Shown piece by piece: positions 31,689 through 42,575 of a stretch of DNA of 64,000 nucleotides; the stretch's first letter is position 1; each line of letters begins with the position of its first letter. The translations under genes were made by a program, and so were the position numbers. The notes beneath the pieces are model-generated. The model did no database searches, was not told the origin of the DNA, and saw only the letters and a list, made by a program, of their open reading frames with translations. This DNA is from Nocardiopsis_B mangrovi (GTDB lineage: Bacteria; Actinomycetota; Actinomycetes; Streptosporangiales; Streptosporangiaceae). The stretch spans positions 60,459 through 124,458 of the forward strand of contig NZ_JBHSFQ010000019.1 of NCBI RefSeq assembly GCF_042653925.1, written 5' to 3'.

Positions 31689-33269
31689 CTACTCGACCGG
31701 GATCTCCTCCAGCTCGCCGAACGGCCCGGCCCGCAGCGTCAGTTCCTCCACACCGGGCGCCGGGGCGGGGAAGACCGCCACCACCTCGTAGGGGGCGCCG
31801 GGCTGCAACTCGTGCACCTCCTCGGCGAACCCGCTGTAGCGGCCCTCGCCGAAGTTCATCTGCGCGACGTAGCGCACCAGCCCCGATTCCGGCTCCAGCA
31901 GCTGGAACCCGCCCAGGGTCCCCTTGCTGAACTGCTCGGGGCCGCCCGCCGGCAGCGCGTCCAGCCCGCCCATGTCGGGCGTCAGCGGCTCGTCGGTGGT
32001 GTTGGTCAGCTCCACCGCGCCGATCACGTAGGCGCCGTCGCGGCGCAGCGGGTACACGTCCAGGCGCACGCCGTCGCGGTCCGCGGACGCCGCCACCGAG
32101 CCGTTGTCGTCGGTGAACGGGGCCGGCCAGGTGACGCTGCGCTCGGCCACCCCCAGGCCGTCGTCGGCGGCCTCCGACTCCTCGGGGTCGGCGGAGCGGT
32201 CCACCTGGTAGGAGAACTCCACGCGCCGGTTGCGGGCCCGCGCCTGCTCGTCGTCGGCGCCGCCCTCGCGCGCCACCGGCTCGCTGCTCCCGCGCCCCTC
32301 GACGACGTAGTCGTAGTCGTCGCCGATCTCCTCGCGCAGCAGCTCGCGGACGCTCTCGGCGCGCTGCTCCGACAGCGTCTGGTTGTAGTCGTCGGCGCCG
32401 ATCCCGTCGGTGTGGCCGATCACGGTGATCTCGGGGGTCTCGGGGTCGACGTTGGCGGCCAGCGAGGCCGCGGCGCGCCGGACGACCTCGGCGGCCTCCT
32501 CCGTCAGCTCCGACTCGTCGAACTCGAACATGACGTCGGAGTGCAGCGCGATCGTCTCCACGTCGCCGTCGCGGGTGGTCGAGGCGATCTCGGAGTCGAC
32601 GAAGCTCTCGACCTCGCCCTGGTCGGCCGCCGCGTCCTCGTCGGGCTCGCGGTTCTCGAAGGTCAGGTTCTCCCCGGCCGGCGGCGGGGTGTCGGTGGTC
32701 AGGTGGTCGGCGCCGTTGGGGTCCTCCGGGGGCGGCTGCTCCTCCTCCACGTCCTGGATCGGGATGCCGGTCATCGCGCCCAGCCCGCTGCCGATGAACG
32801 TCACCTGCCGCACCTCGTCGGGGATGCGCGGGAAGTAGCGGCGGTACTCGTTGGTCGCCCCGTCGTGCACCGGGTACAGGCCGTCGCCGTTGGGGCTCAC
32901 CGAGCCGTACTTCAGGCCCTCGGGGTCGAAGTACTGGCGGTAGACCCGGCCGGTGATGGGGTCGACCAGGGTGTGGGCCATGCTCAGGTTGCGGTTGGCG
33001 CCGGCGAAGCCGTCGGGGTAGTCGATCTCGTAGTACATGACGGTGTGGTCGTCGGTGCGCTCCAGCCCGGTGATGGAGAACCGCATCGTCTCGTCCTCGC
33101 CGGTGTCCTGGAAGATGCGCCCCTCCTTGGTGTAGGGGAACTCCTCCCGGACGTCCGGCGGACCGCCGTCCCCGAACCACTCCGACCACGTGTCGGTGCT
33201 GCAGCCGCTCGCCAACAGGCCGAGCGATACCAGCACCGCCGCCAGGGACAGGGGCGTCTTACCGGACAT
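31689..33269 (-). CDS. OmpA-domain lipoprotein
   Basis: 526 residues with a lipoprotein signal (AVLVSLGLLASGCSTD). A central OmpA_C domain (about residues 220-350) is clear: HSDVMFEFDESELTEEAAEVVRRAA, ITVIGHTDGIGADDYNQTLSEQRAESV and the ARNRRVEFSY end, the fold that binds diaminopimelate in peptidoglycan. The flanking N- and C-terminal regions (DTVMYYEIDYPDGFAG and RDGAYVIGAVELTNTTDEP) look like immunoglobulin-like DUF4352-type beta domains. Likely a cell-wall-bound surface lipoprotein. Its role in actinobacteria, which lack an outer membrane of this type, is undefined. Confidence 0.85.
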   Translation of the reverse strand: MSGKTPLSLAAVLVSLGLLASGCSTDTWSEWFGDGGPPDVREEFPYTKEGRIFQDTGEDETMRFSITGLERTDDHTVMYYEIDYPDGFAGANRNLSMAHTLVDPITGRVYRQYFDPEGLKYGSVSPNGDGLYPVHDGATNEYRRYFPRIPDEVRQVTFIGSGLGAMTGIPIQDVEEEQPPPEDPNGADHLTTDTPPPAGENLTFENREPDEDAAADQGEVESFVDSEIASTTRDGDVETIALHSDVMFEFDESELTEEAAEVVRRAAASLAANVDPETPEITVIGHTDGIGADDYNQTLSEQRAESVRELLREEIGDDYDYVVEGRGSSEPVAREGGADDEQARARNRRVEFSYQVDRSADPEESEAADDGLGVAERSVTWPAPFTDDNGSVAASADRDGVRLDVYPLRRDGAYVIGAVELTNTTDEPLTPDMGGLDALPAGGPEQFSKGTLGGFQLLEPESGLVRYVAQMNFGEGRYSGFAEEVHELQPGAPYEVVAVFPAPAPGVEELTLRAGPFGELEEIPVE

Positions 33270-33494
33270 ACGGGGGGTCTCCGATCCTCTGCGGGGGATG
33301 TGCCGGGTTCATCTTCCGGCAGATCGGGGTGATTGGCGAAACGGCCGCGACCCGTGCGGACCCGCCGCCGGCAGGGCGGTCCCGGCGACCGCGCCGGGGA
33401 ACGGGCGGCCGGTCGGTCAGGAATGGAGAAGTACCGACCGCAAAGCCGCAGGTAGTGTGACCGTGGACATCGAGGCGGGGCGGTTGGAGACACG

Positions 33495-35888
<2,394 letters not shown>

Positions 35889-36022
35889 CCCCGCCGCCCG
35901 GCGCCTACCCGCTCCCGGGGCGCACGGCCGGGAGCCTCCCGCCGCTCCCGGTCCGCACCGCGTGGCGCCCGCCACCTCTCCCGGCCGGCACCGCCGGGCG
36001 GGGCGGGTGCCAGAATCGGCGC

Positions 36023-36898
36023 ATGGACCGTGACGAAGCCGATCCGCCCGCGCCCGCCGGAGCACGGGGGGAGACCGTCGGCTCCGCGGCGGCGGCACCG
36101 CTGCCGGTCTGGACGGTCCCGGTGCGGATCGCCGGGGCGGTCGGTGCCGTGATCGGCGGCCTCCTGCTCCTGACGGCCCTCGTCGGCGACGGGGCGGCCA
36201 CCGACACCGGCACGCTCGTGCTGCGCGCGGTCGGCGGCTCCGTTCTGACGATCCTGGTGGCGGCGCTCGCCGTCCTCCTGGCCCGGTCCGTCGAGCGCAG
36301 CCCGCCCCAGGGCACACAGCGCACGGGCCCGGCGGAGGGGTGGCGCGCCTTCCTGATCGGGACGGCCGCCTGGTTCCTGCCCGCGGCCCTCGCCTTCGGG
36401 ATCCTCGCGCTGCTCGGGGCCCCGCTGTCGGTGACCGCGCCGGCCGGCCGGTTCTGGGGCGTCCTCGCGCTGCTGTTCCTCGCCGTGCTCCTGTCCGAGG
36501 CGGTCCCCGAGGAGCTCGTCTTCCGCGGCTACGTGACCGCGGTACTCGCCGAACGGCTGCGCGGATGGTGGGTCGTCACCGCGCAGACGGCGGCGTTCAC
36601 GCTCACGGTCCTGGCGCTCCGCGGCGGACTCGGCATCCTCGACCTCTCACTCTTCGCCACGATGGGTTTCTGCCTGGGCTACCTGCGTATGGTCACCGGC
36701 GGCGTGTGGACGGGCGTCGGCTTCCACTGCGCGTTCCAGACCGGGGCGCAGCTCGTGCTCACCCACGACATCGTGGGCTTCGGCGGCTCCCAGCCCCTGG
36801 CGATGCTCGCCCTGGGCGCGGTGCCGTTCACCGCCGCCACGCTCCTCGTCCCGGCCCTCGCCGCCAAGCGCCCCGACCTCTTCGCCCGCGCCGGGTGA
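36023..36898 (+). CDS. CPBP family intramembrane protease
   Basis: 291 residues from ATG 36023; the open frame extending back to 34031 only shadows the UvrA gene. After a Pro/Ala N-terminus there are about seven to eight transmembrane helices. The CPBP (CAAX protease and bacteriocin-processing) motif EEx3R is present as AVPEELVFRGYVTAVLAE, with the later GFHCAFQTGAQ motif supplying the histidine. Enzymes of this family cleave in membranes, but many bacterial members have unknown substrates. It follows the UvrA gene by 134 bp and could be co-transcribed. Confidence 0.85.
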   Translation: MDRDEADPPAPAGARGETVGSAAAAPLPVWTVPVRIAGAVGAVIGGLLLLTALVGDGAATDTGTLVLRAVGGSVLTILVAALAVLLARSVERSPPQGTQRTGPAEGWRAFLIGTAAWFLPAALAFGILALLGAPLSVTAPAGRFWGVLALLFLAVLLSEAVPEELVFRGYVTAVLAERLRGWWVVTAQTAAFTLTVLALRGGLGILDLSLFATMGFCLGYLRMVTGGVWTGVGFHCAFQTGAQLVLTHDIVGFGGSQPLAMLALGAVPFTAATLLVPALAAKRPDLFARAG

Positions 36899-36953
36899 TG
36901 GCGGCCCGCCCGTCCCGCGGGGCCCGGGAACCCGCGGACGGAACCCGCGGATG

Positions 36954-37433
36954 CTACTCGAAGGCCCTGAGGGTGTCCTCGCCGTCGGTCCACCAGACGC
37001 CCAGGCGCTGGCGGGTCAGGAGCCAGCCGTCGTCCGGGCCCCTGCGGAACTCCCAGTCGTAGGGGCCGCCCATGGCGTAGGGGGAGGAGGCGGCCCCGGG
37101 GTCGGTGACCGCGACGAACCACATGTAGCCGACGCCGGTCGCACGGTCGCCCGATACGTCGAAGTGCATGTTGAGGATGTGGTGCTGCATGCTCGGGTAG
37201 GGCGACTCCGCCTCCTCCACCTTCGCCCGGACCGCCGTTCGTCCGCGGACCTCCCCCCAGGGGCCGAACTCCAGCACCGCGTCCTCGGCCCAGCAGCCGA
37301 TCCAGGCCCGCCAGTCCTTGCGGTCCAGCGCCCGCCACCCGCGGATCATGAGCGCGCGCAGGGCCTCCTTGTCCTCCAGGACCCGCAGTCTGCGGGCCAG
37401 GTCGTCGTCGTGGCCGGCGGCGGTGTGCGTCAT
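36954..37433 (-). CDS. SnoaL/NTF2-like protein
   Basis: 159 residues from ATG 37433 (CAGGAGACC upstream). Cone-like NTF2 fold: RVLEDKEALRALMIRGWRALDRKDWRAWIGCWAEDAVLEF, VEEAESPYPSMQHHILNMHFDVSGD, and WEFRRGPDDGWLLTRQRLGVWWTDG. Families with this fold include aldol condensases, isomerases and dehydratases; the pair Asp and His needed for hydroxysteroid isomerase-type chemistry cannot be confirmed. It is third of three minus-strand genes after the SDR (14 bases gap), an operon regulated with the divergent MmyB-type protein. Confidence 0.85.
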   Translation of the reverse strand: MTHTAAGHDDDLARRLRVLEDKEALRALMIRGWRALDRKDWRAWIGCWAEDAVLEFGPWGEVRGRTAVRAKVEEAESPYPSMQHHILNMHFDVSGDRATGVGYMWFVAVTDPGAASSPYAMGGPYDWEFRRGPDDGWLLTRQRLGVWWTDGEDTLRAFE

Positions 37434-37447
37434 AGCGGTCTCCTGGG

Positions 37448-38194
37448 TCATTGGGCGCTGGCGGCGGGGCGGACGACGATCTCGTTGACGTCGACCTCCG
37501 CCGGCTGGGAAACGGCGTAGGAGATCGCGTCCGCGATGGCGGAGGCGGGCAGCGCCACCGCGCGGTAGGTCTTCATGGCCTCCCGGGCGGCGGGGTCGGA
37601 GATGCCCTCGGCGAGCTCGGACTCGGTCACGCCGGGGGAGACCAGCGTGACCCGGATGTCCCCGGCGGACTCCTGGCGCAGTCCCTCGGAGATCGCGCGG
37701 ACGGCGAACTTGGTGGCGCAGTAGACGGCTGCGGTGGGCGAGACCTCGTAGGCGCCGACGGAGGCGACGTTGACGAAATGCCCGCCGCCCTGAGCGCGCA
37801 TGCCGGGCAGGGCGGCGGCGATGCCGTGCAGGACCCCGCGTATGTTCACGTCGATCATGCGGTCCCACTCCCCGGTCCGCAGCGCCTCCAGGGGCGAGAG
37901 CGGCATCACCCCGGCGTTGTTGACCACCACGTCCACGCGTCCGTAGCGCTCGCGGGCGGCGGCGACGAAGGCCCGGACATCGGCGGCGTCGGTGACGTCC
38001 AGCCGCCGGCCGGTCGCGGTGCCGCCGGCCTCGGTGATCTCCCGGGCCAGCGCGTCGAGGCGGTCGGTGCGCCGTGCCCCGAGGAGGAGGCGGTGGCCGT
38101 CGGCGGCGAGCCGGCGGGCGGTCGCCTCGCCGATCCCGCTGCTCGCTCCGGTGACCGCCACGACCTTGCCCGCCGTGGTGCCTGCGTCCGTCAT
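37448..38194 (-). CDS. Short-chain dehydrogenase/reductase
   Basis: 248 residues from ATG 38194. Classical SDR: cofactor motif TGASSGIGEATARRL, adenine-ring segment LDVTDAADV, NNAG motif VVNNAGVMPLS, and active-site Tyr-x3-Lys in YCATKFAVRAISEGL with the preceding Ser of NVASVGAYE. It would oxidise or reduce an alcohol/ketone with NAD(P). The start overlaps the Atu4866-like gene by 4 bases, and the NTF2-like gene follows; divergent MmyB-type regulator upstream. An XRE/MmyB regulator next to an SDR is a very common actinobacterial pairing. Confidence 0.92.
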   Translation of the reverse strand: MTDAGTTAGKVVAVTGASSGIGEATARRLAADGHRLLLGARRTDRLDALAREITEAGGTATGRRLDVTDAADVRAFVAAARERYGRVDVVVNNAGVMPLSPLEALRTGEWDRMIDVNIRGVLHGIAAALPGMRAQGGGHFVNVASVGAYEVSPTAAVYCATKFAVRAISEGLRQESAGDIRVTLVSPGVTESELAEGISDPAAREAMKTYRAVALPASAIADAISYAVSQPAEVDVNEIVVRPAASAQ

Positions 38195-38475
38195 GCCTGT
38201 TCTCCCTCTCGTCCTTCTCGGTGGAGCACGAGGTGCTCGTGGTAGAGCACACCGCCGCGGACGTCGCCCGTGGCGGTGAAGCCGGAGTCGTCGACGTAGT
38301 CGATGTGGTCGCCGGTCACCGTGTAGCGGCCCGTGTACGCGCTGAGCCGGTCGCCGCGGGCCTCGTCGTAGCGGCCGTCGGCGCGCAGCTCCTGGCGGAT
38401 GTGACCGTCCGCGGTCACCCACATGCCGACCACGCCGGCATCGCGGGCATCGCCCTTCTCGGTGGCGCCCGTCAA
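38191..38475 (-). CDS. Atu4866-like small protein
   Basis: 94 residues. Signature of the Atu4866 family: VGMWVTADGHIRQELRADGRYDEARG, SAYTGRYTVTGDHIDYVDDSGFTATGD and GVLYHEHLVL, a small beta-barrel of unknown function. First gene of the operon with the SDR (4-base ATGA overlap) and NTF2-like genes. The upstream spacer to the divergent regulator carries the 29-bp palindrome at 38559. Confidence 0.85.
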   Translation of the reverse strand: MTGATEKGDARDAGVVGMWVTADGHIRQELRADGRYDEARGDRLSAYTGRYTVTGDHIDYVDDSGFTATGDVRGGVLYHEHLVLHREGREGEQA

Positions 38476-38558
38476 GGCGGACTCCCCTCATCCGGTGGTG
38501 CGGATCCCTTCCGCCCGACCGAGTCTGGGCGCGCCGGCGACGGCCCACCAGGACGTAT

Positions 38559-38587
38559 GCAGCCTGGGTGCGGCGCACCCAGGCTGC
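38559..38587. promoter_or_regulatory. Long palindrome, probable MmyB-type operator
   Basis: Perfect inverted repeat with 13-bp arms (38559-38571 and 38575-38587) around GGC; the arm reads GCAGCCTGGGTGC. A third copy of the half-site AGCCTGGG lies at 38606-38613, overlapping the ribosome site of the regulator gene. The position between divergent regulator and operon, and the extra half-site at the regulator start, suggest autoregulation. Confidence 0.7.
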
Positions 38588-38617
38588 CCGGTGCTCCCGC
38601 CGCTTAGCCTGGGGGAC

Positions 38618-39454
38618 ATGACCGACAACCACCTGGGAGAGTTCCTCCGCGCCCGCCGGGCGGCCCTCCGGCCGCAGGACGTGGGCGTCGCGAGCCACGG
38701 TGTGCGCAGGGTCGCCGGACTGCGCCGCGAGGAGGTCGCCGTCCTCGCCGGGATGAACGCGGACTACTACACCCGCCTGGAGCAGGGGCGCGAACGCCAC
38801 CCCTCGGCCCAGGTGCTCGACGCGCTCGGCGGCGCCCTGCGACTGGACTCCCACGCCCACGCGCACCTGCACCGGCTGGCCGGGACGACGCCGGGCGACC
38901 GGTTCGCCGCCCACACCACCGACCGGGTCGGCCCCGCCCTGCGCCAGCTGATGGACGGCTACCCGGGCGCACCGGCGTTCGTCATCAACCCGGCCTTGGA
39001 CATCCTGGCCGCCAACGCCCTGGCCGAGGCCCTGCACTCACCCTTCGAGCCGGCGGACAACCTGGCCCGCATGGCCTTCCTGGACCCGGCGGGCCGGCGG
39101 TTCTACACGCGGTGGGGCCGCACGGCGGAGGCCGTGGTCGGCCATCTGCGCCAGTCGGCCGGCCTCGACCCCGACGACCCGCGGCTGCGCGCCCTCGTCG
39201 ACGACCTCACCGAGCACAGCGCCGACTTCACCCGCCTGTGGAGGTCCCACATCGTGCGCGGCAAGACCCAGGACACCAAGCACGTCCTCCACCCGGACGT
39301 GGGCGCCCTGACCCTCACCTACCAGTCCTTCGACGTGCGCGACGCCCCGGGCCAGCAGCTCATCGTCTACCAGGCCGAACCCGCCGGCCCCAGCGCCCAG
39401 GCCCTCAGCCTGCTCGGCTCCATCCACGCCACCGCGAACCGGGCCGCCCTCTGA
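38618..39454 (+). CDS. MmyB-type XRE transcriptional regulator
   Basis: 278 residues from ATG 38618. N-terminal helix-turn-helix of the XRE type (GEFLRARRAALRPQDVGV, RRVAGLRREEVAVLAGMNADYYTRLEQGRERHPSAQVLDALGGAL), followed by the MmyB-like ligand-binding domain (FVINPALDILAANALAEAL, ARMAFLDPAGRRFYTRW, LWRSHIVRGKTQDTKHVLHPDVGALTLTYQSF). In the characterised members this domain binds fatty-acid-like ligands, and the regulator controls the adjacent SDR operon. The palindrome at 38559 is the presumed target. Confidence 0.9.
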   Translation: MTDNHLGEFLRARRAALRPQDVGVASHGVRRVAGLRREEVAVLAGMNADYYTRLEQGRERHPSAQVLDALGGALRLDSHAHAHLHRLAGTTPGDRFAAHTTDRVGPALRQLMDGYPGAPAFVINPALDILAANALAEALHSPFEPADNLARMAFLDPAGRRFYTRWGRTAEAVVGHLRQSAGLDPDDPRLRALVDDLTEHSADFTRLWRSHIVRGKTQDTKHVLHPDVGALTLTYQSFDVRDAPGQQLIVYQAEPAGPSAQALSLLGSIHATANRAAL

Positions 39455-39491
39455 CGCCACGGCGACCGCCGGCGCGACCGCTCGCGGCCGC

Positions 39492-40391
39492 TCAGCCGAT
39501 GAGGGCCGCGGTGATCTGCCGGGCGGTCTGCGCGGCGACCCGGGGATCGACCGCGGCGTAGGAGGTGTAGGCGTTCAAGCCGGTGGCCAAGGCCCAGCCG
39601 CGGCCCCGGGCCCAGGTGGCGTCGTCCACGCCGAGCGCGGAGCGGAAGGCGGCCCGGCTGCCGGCCGACATCAGGGTGAAGGCGATCATCAAGTCGCGCG
39701 CCGGGTCGCCGATCCCGAGTTCGCCGAAGTCGATGACCGCGCTGAGGCGGCCGCCGGCGGTCAGCAGGTTGCCGGTGTGGAAGTCGCCGTGGAACAAGAC
39801 CGGAGGGCGGTCCCACCCCGGGGCGCTCAGCGCCGCCTCCCACAGTTCCGTCATGGCAGCGGTGTCGAAGGCGTCGCCGACGCTCGCGATGGCGGCGCGC
39901 GTCGCGTGGTCCCGGCCGGACAGCGGCGAACCGGTGAGGTCCGCGCGGGAATCCCCGGCGGGGCCGTCCCCGGGTGCGAACCGCTGGAGGGCGGTCAGGA
40001 ACTCCGCGAGTTCGACGGCGGCCCGCGGCGAGTCGGCCAGTGCGTCGGTGGTCGCCACCTCGCCGTCCAGCCAGCGGGACACCGCCCACGGCCACGGATA
40101 GCCGAAGCCGGGCTCACCCACCCCCACCGGTACGGGGACGGCCAGCGGCAGGTGCGGGGCGAGCCGGGGCAGCCACTCCGATTCCTTCTCGGCCTGGCCG
40201 ATGGCCCCCGCATGGCGGGGAAGCCGGACGGACAGCTCCCCGCCCAGCCGGTAGATCACGTGGTCCGAGCCGGCGGGATCGAGCGGCTTGAGCGGCAGCC
40301 CGGCCCACTGCGGGAACTGCGTATCGACCAGGCACCTGGCGAGGGCGGCGTCGATCACGGGCCCCTGCGCCGCGGTTCTGCCCGTTGTCAC
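39492..40391 (-). CDS. Aminoglycoside-phosphotransferase-like kinase
   Basis: 299 residues from GTG 40391 (CAGGAGTC upstream). APH fold: HVIYRLGGELSVRLPRHAGA carries the ATP-binding lysine region, PVLFHGDFHTGNLL the catalytic HGDxxxxN motif and VIDFGELGIGDPARDL the metal-binding DFG-like motif. Such proteins phosphorylate aminoglycosides, macrolides, homoserine or methylthioribose among others; the sequence does not tell which. It follows the SDR-DUF2867 gene by 51 bp on the same strand. Confidence 0.88.
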   Translation of the reverse strand: MTTGRTAAQGPVIDAALARCLVDTQFPQWAGLPLKPLDPAGSDHVIYRLGGELSVRLPRHAGAIGQAEKESEWLPRLAPHLPLAVPVPVGVGEPGFGYPWPWAVSRWLDGEVATTDALADSPRAAVELAEFLTALQRFAPGDGPAGDSRADLTGSPLSGRDHATRAAIASVGDAFDTAAMTELWEAALSAPGWDRPPVLFHGDFHTGNLLTAGGRLSAVIDFGELGIGDPARDLMIAFTLMSAGSRAAFRSALGVDDATWARGRGWALATGLNAYTSYAAVDPRVAAQTARQITAALIG

Positions 40392-40442
40392 GAGAGCGAC
40401 TCCTGCGTCCGGCCCGCTGCATGCGGCGGGCGCTCGCGGCGA

Positions 40443-41960
40443 TCACAGCGCGCCGCGGGCCCGTCTGTCGATCGGTTTTCCCGCCCGGCCGCTCACGCCT
40501 GGGGGGGTACCGCTCTCCCGTTCCGCGTGGAGGGCGATGTTGCGCGCCATCGAGCCGAACACGATGCTGTGAGCGGGCTTCACCCCCCACCAGTACGCCT
40601 GGCCGGCGAGCCCCCGGGGATGGAACAGGGCGCGCTGCCGGTAGACGGTTCCCGCGTCGTCCTCGTCCACGCACAGCTCCAGCCAGGCGCGCCCGGGCAG
40701 CCGCATCTCCGCGCGCAGCCGCAGCAGCCGGCCCGGTTCGATCTCCTCGACACGCCAGAAGTCCAGGGAGTCGCCCGCCCGTAGGCGGCGCGGGTCGCGC
40801 CGGCCCCTGCGCAGCCCCACACCGCCCGAGACGCGGTCCAGCAGCCCGCGTGCGCCCCAGGCCAGGGGCGCGGAGTACCAGCCCTGCTCCCCGCCGATGC
40901 CCTCGATGACGCGCCACAGGTCCCGGGCGGGCGCGCGTACACGGCGGTGCCTGTCGTCGGTGTAGAGGGAGCCGCCGGCCCAGTCGGGGTCGGTCGGCAA
41001 AGGGTCCGAGGGGGCCGCCGGCCATCCCGCGGAGGACCAGCGGGTGGCGACATCGGCGTCGCCCACGCGGCGCAGCGCCAAGGCGACGGCGTCGTCGAAC
41101 CCGAGGCGGTGGTGGTCGCCGAGCAGGTCGGCCAGGTCGTCCTCGGCGGCCACCACCTCGTGGCGCAGCGACTCCACCAGCGGGCGGGCGACCGAGCCGG
41201 GGACGGGGGTGACCAGCCCGACCCACAGGCTCGACAGCTGGGGCGTGAGGACCGGAACCGGGATGATGGTGCGCCGCCCGAGCCCTTCGATCCGGGCGAA
41301 CCCGCGGATCATGTCCGCGTAGGTGAGGACCTCGGGCCCGCCGATGTCGAAGGTGCGGTGCACACCGCTGTCCAGTCCGGCGGATTCCACGAGCAGGCGC
41401 AGGACGTCGCGGACCGCGATCGGCTGCACGCGGGTCGCCACCCAGCGGGGGGTCGTCATGACCGGCAGCCGCTCGGTCAGGTAGCGCAGCATCTCGAAGG
41501 AGGCCGATCCCGACCCGATGACGACCGCCGCCCGCAGCACCGCGGTCGGCACGGATCCGGCCAGCAGCGCCTCGCCGACCCGCGCCCGCGAGCGCAGATG
41601 CGGGGAGAGCTCCTCATCGCGCGGCGTGATGCCCCCGAGGTAGACGATGCGCCCGACCCGGGCGCGGGCCGCGGCGGCGGCGAAGTTGTGTGCCCCGGCG
41701 GTGTCGAGGCGGGCGAATCCGGCGCCGCCCGCCATGGAGTGGACCAGGTAGTAGGCGATGTCGATACCGGACAGGGCGCGCCGGAGGCTCGCCTCGTCCT
41801 GCACGTCGCCGGCCGCCACCTCCACACGGGCGCGCCACGGCTGGTCGCGCAGCTTGTCCGGTGACCGCGCCAGGCAGCGGACGTCGTGCCCGGCGTCGAG
41901 GAGCTCGGGAACCAGGCGTCCCCCGATGTATCCGGTCGCCCCGGTGACCAGGACCCGCAT
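40443..41960 (-). CDS. NAD(P)-binding protein with C-terminal DUF2867
   Basis: 505 residues from ATG 41960 (GGGGAGGACG upstream). The first 290 residues are an atypical SDR (VLVTGATGYIGGRLVPELLDAG, VYLGGITPRDEELSPHL, TFDIGGPEVLTYADMIRGFARI), as in NmrA/YtfG-like proteins. The second part (about 340-500) is DUF2867, a START-like domain, with VEEIEPGRLLRLRAEMRLPGRAWLELCVDEDD and VYRQRALFHPRGLAGQAYWWGVKPAHSIVFGSMARNI. The whole architecture is common in actinobacteria, but the substrate is unknown. It diverges from the hydrolase gene at 42576 across a 615-bp spacer. Confidence 0.88.
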   Translation of the reverse strand: MRVLVTGATGYIGGRLVPELLDAGHDVRCLARSPDKLRDQPWRARVEVAAGDVQDEASLRRALSGIDIAYYLVHSMAGGAGFARLDTAGAHNFAAAAARARVGRIVYLGGITPRDEELSPHLRSRARVGEALLAGSVPTAVLRAAVVIGSGSASFEMLRYLTERLPVMTTPRWVATRVQPIAVRDVLRLLVESAGLDSGVHRTFDIGGPEVLTYADMIRGFARIEGLGRRTIIPVPVLTPQLSSLWVGLVTPVPGSVARPLVESLRHEVVAAEDDLADLLGDHHRLGFDDAVALALRRVGDADVATRWSSAGWPAAPSDPLPTDPDWAGGSLYTDDRHRRVRAPARDLWRVIEGIGGEQGWYSAPLAWGARGLLDRVSGGVGLRRGRRDPRRLRAGDSLDFWRVEEIEPGRLLRLRAEMRLPGRAWLELCVDEDDAGTVYRQRALFHPRGLAGQAYWWGVKPAHSIVFGSMARNIALHAERESGTPPGVSGRAGKPIDRRARGAL

Positions 41961-41982
41961 CGTCCTCCCCGATCGCTCGCCC

Positions 41983-42050
41983 CGCTGCCGGCCGGCCCCC
42001 GCCCCGCTGCCGGCCTGCCCCGCCCCGCAGCCGGCCTGCCCCCGCCCCCG
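41983..42050. repeat. Three imperfect direct repeats upstream of the SDR-DUF2867 gene
   Basis: A unit of about 22 bases, roughly CCGCTGCCGGCCTGCCCC followed by GCC, occurs about three times in tandem with small changes, in the 5' leader of the minus-strand gene. It may be simple-sequence expansion; no function is indicated. The remaining spacer 42051-42400 has no recognised gene. Confidence 0.45.
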
Positions 42051-42406
42051 CTGGTCCGGGACGACCCGCACGCGGCACGGGGTCCCGCCGCTACCCCGGA
42101 GACGCACCGCCCACCGTCGCATCCCGCGCCTTCTGAGGTGCGGTCCGACCCGGCCACCCGTCCCTCCGGGAGGCCGCCGGCAGCGGGTGGGGGGCGGGCG
42201 CATCGCGCACCCCTGGCCCCCTGCGGCCGAACAGGACGAACGATGCCCCTCCAGGTGGACCGACGCACGACGGCCCCCGGACGTCCGGCGTTCCGCCTGA
42301 GATCCCTTCACGAGGAACGGGACGACCCCGGATCCACCCCCGGACGGTCGCCCCGCCTACGGGCGCGCCGCCCGACTCCCGCCCCTCGGCCGGGCAGACC
42401 GGCCGT

Positions 42407-42473
42407 ATACCCAGACGGGGTATTTGTATTACAGGGCGGGATGAGTATAGGCTCACATACCCCTGGGCGGTAT
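42407..42473. promoter_or_regulatory. Two CsoR-like operator boxes
   Basis: ATACCC-N5-GGGTAT at 42407-42423 (ATACCCAGACGGGGTAT) and a near-identical 17-mer at 42457-42473 (ATACCCCTGGGCGGTAT), starts 50 bp apart, about 100-170 bp upstream of the hydrolase start. The pattern matches operators of CsoR/RcnR-type repressors (copper, nickel or persulfide sensing). TATAGG at 42446-42451 between them could be a -10 element. No CsoR gene or metal transporter is in the window. Confidence 0.55.
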
Positions 42474-42575
42474 TTCCCGGTCATTCTGTCGGAGAGGCGC
42501 CGCGCGAGGTCTGCTCCGTAGGCGGACACGACCGGAGGGGGCTCTCCGCCACCCCCATGACAGCAGGGAGCCGCG

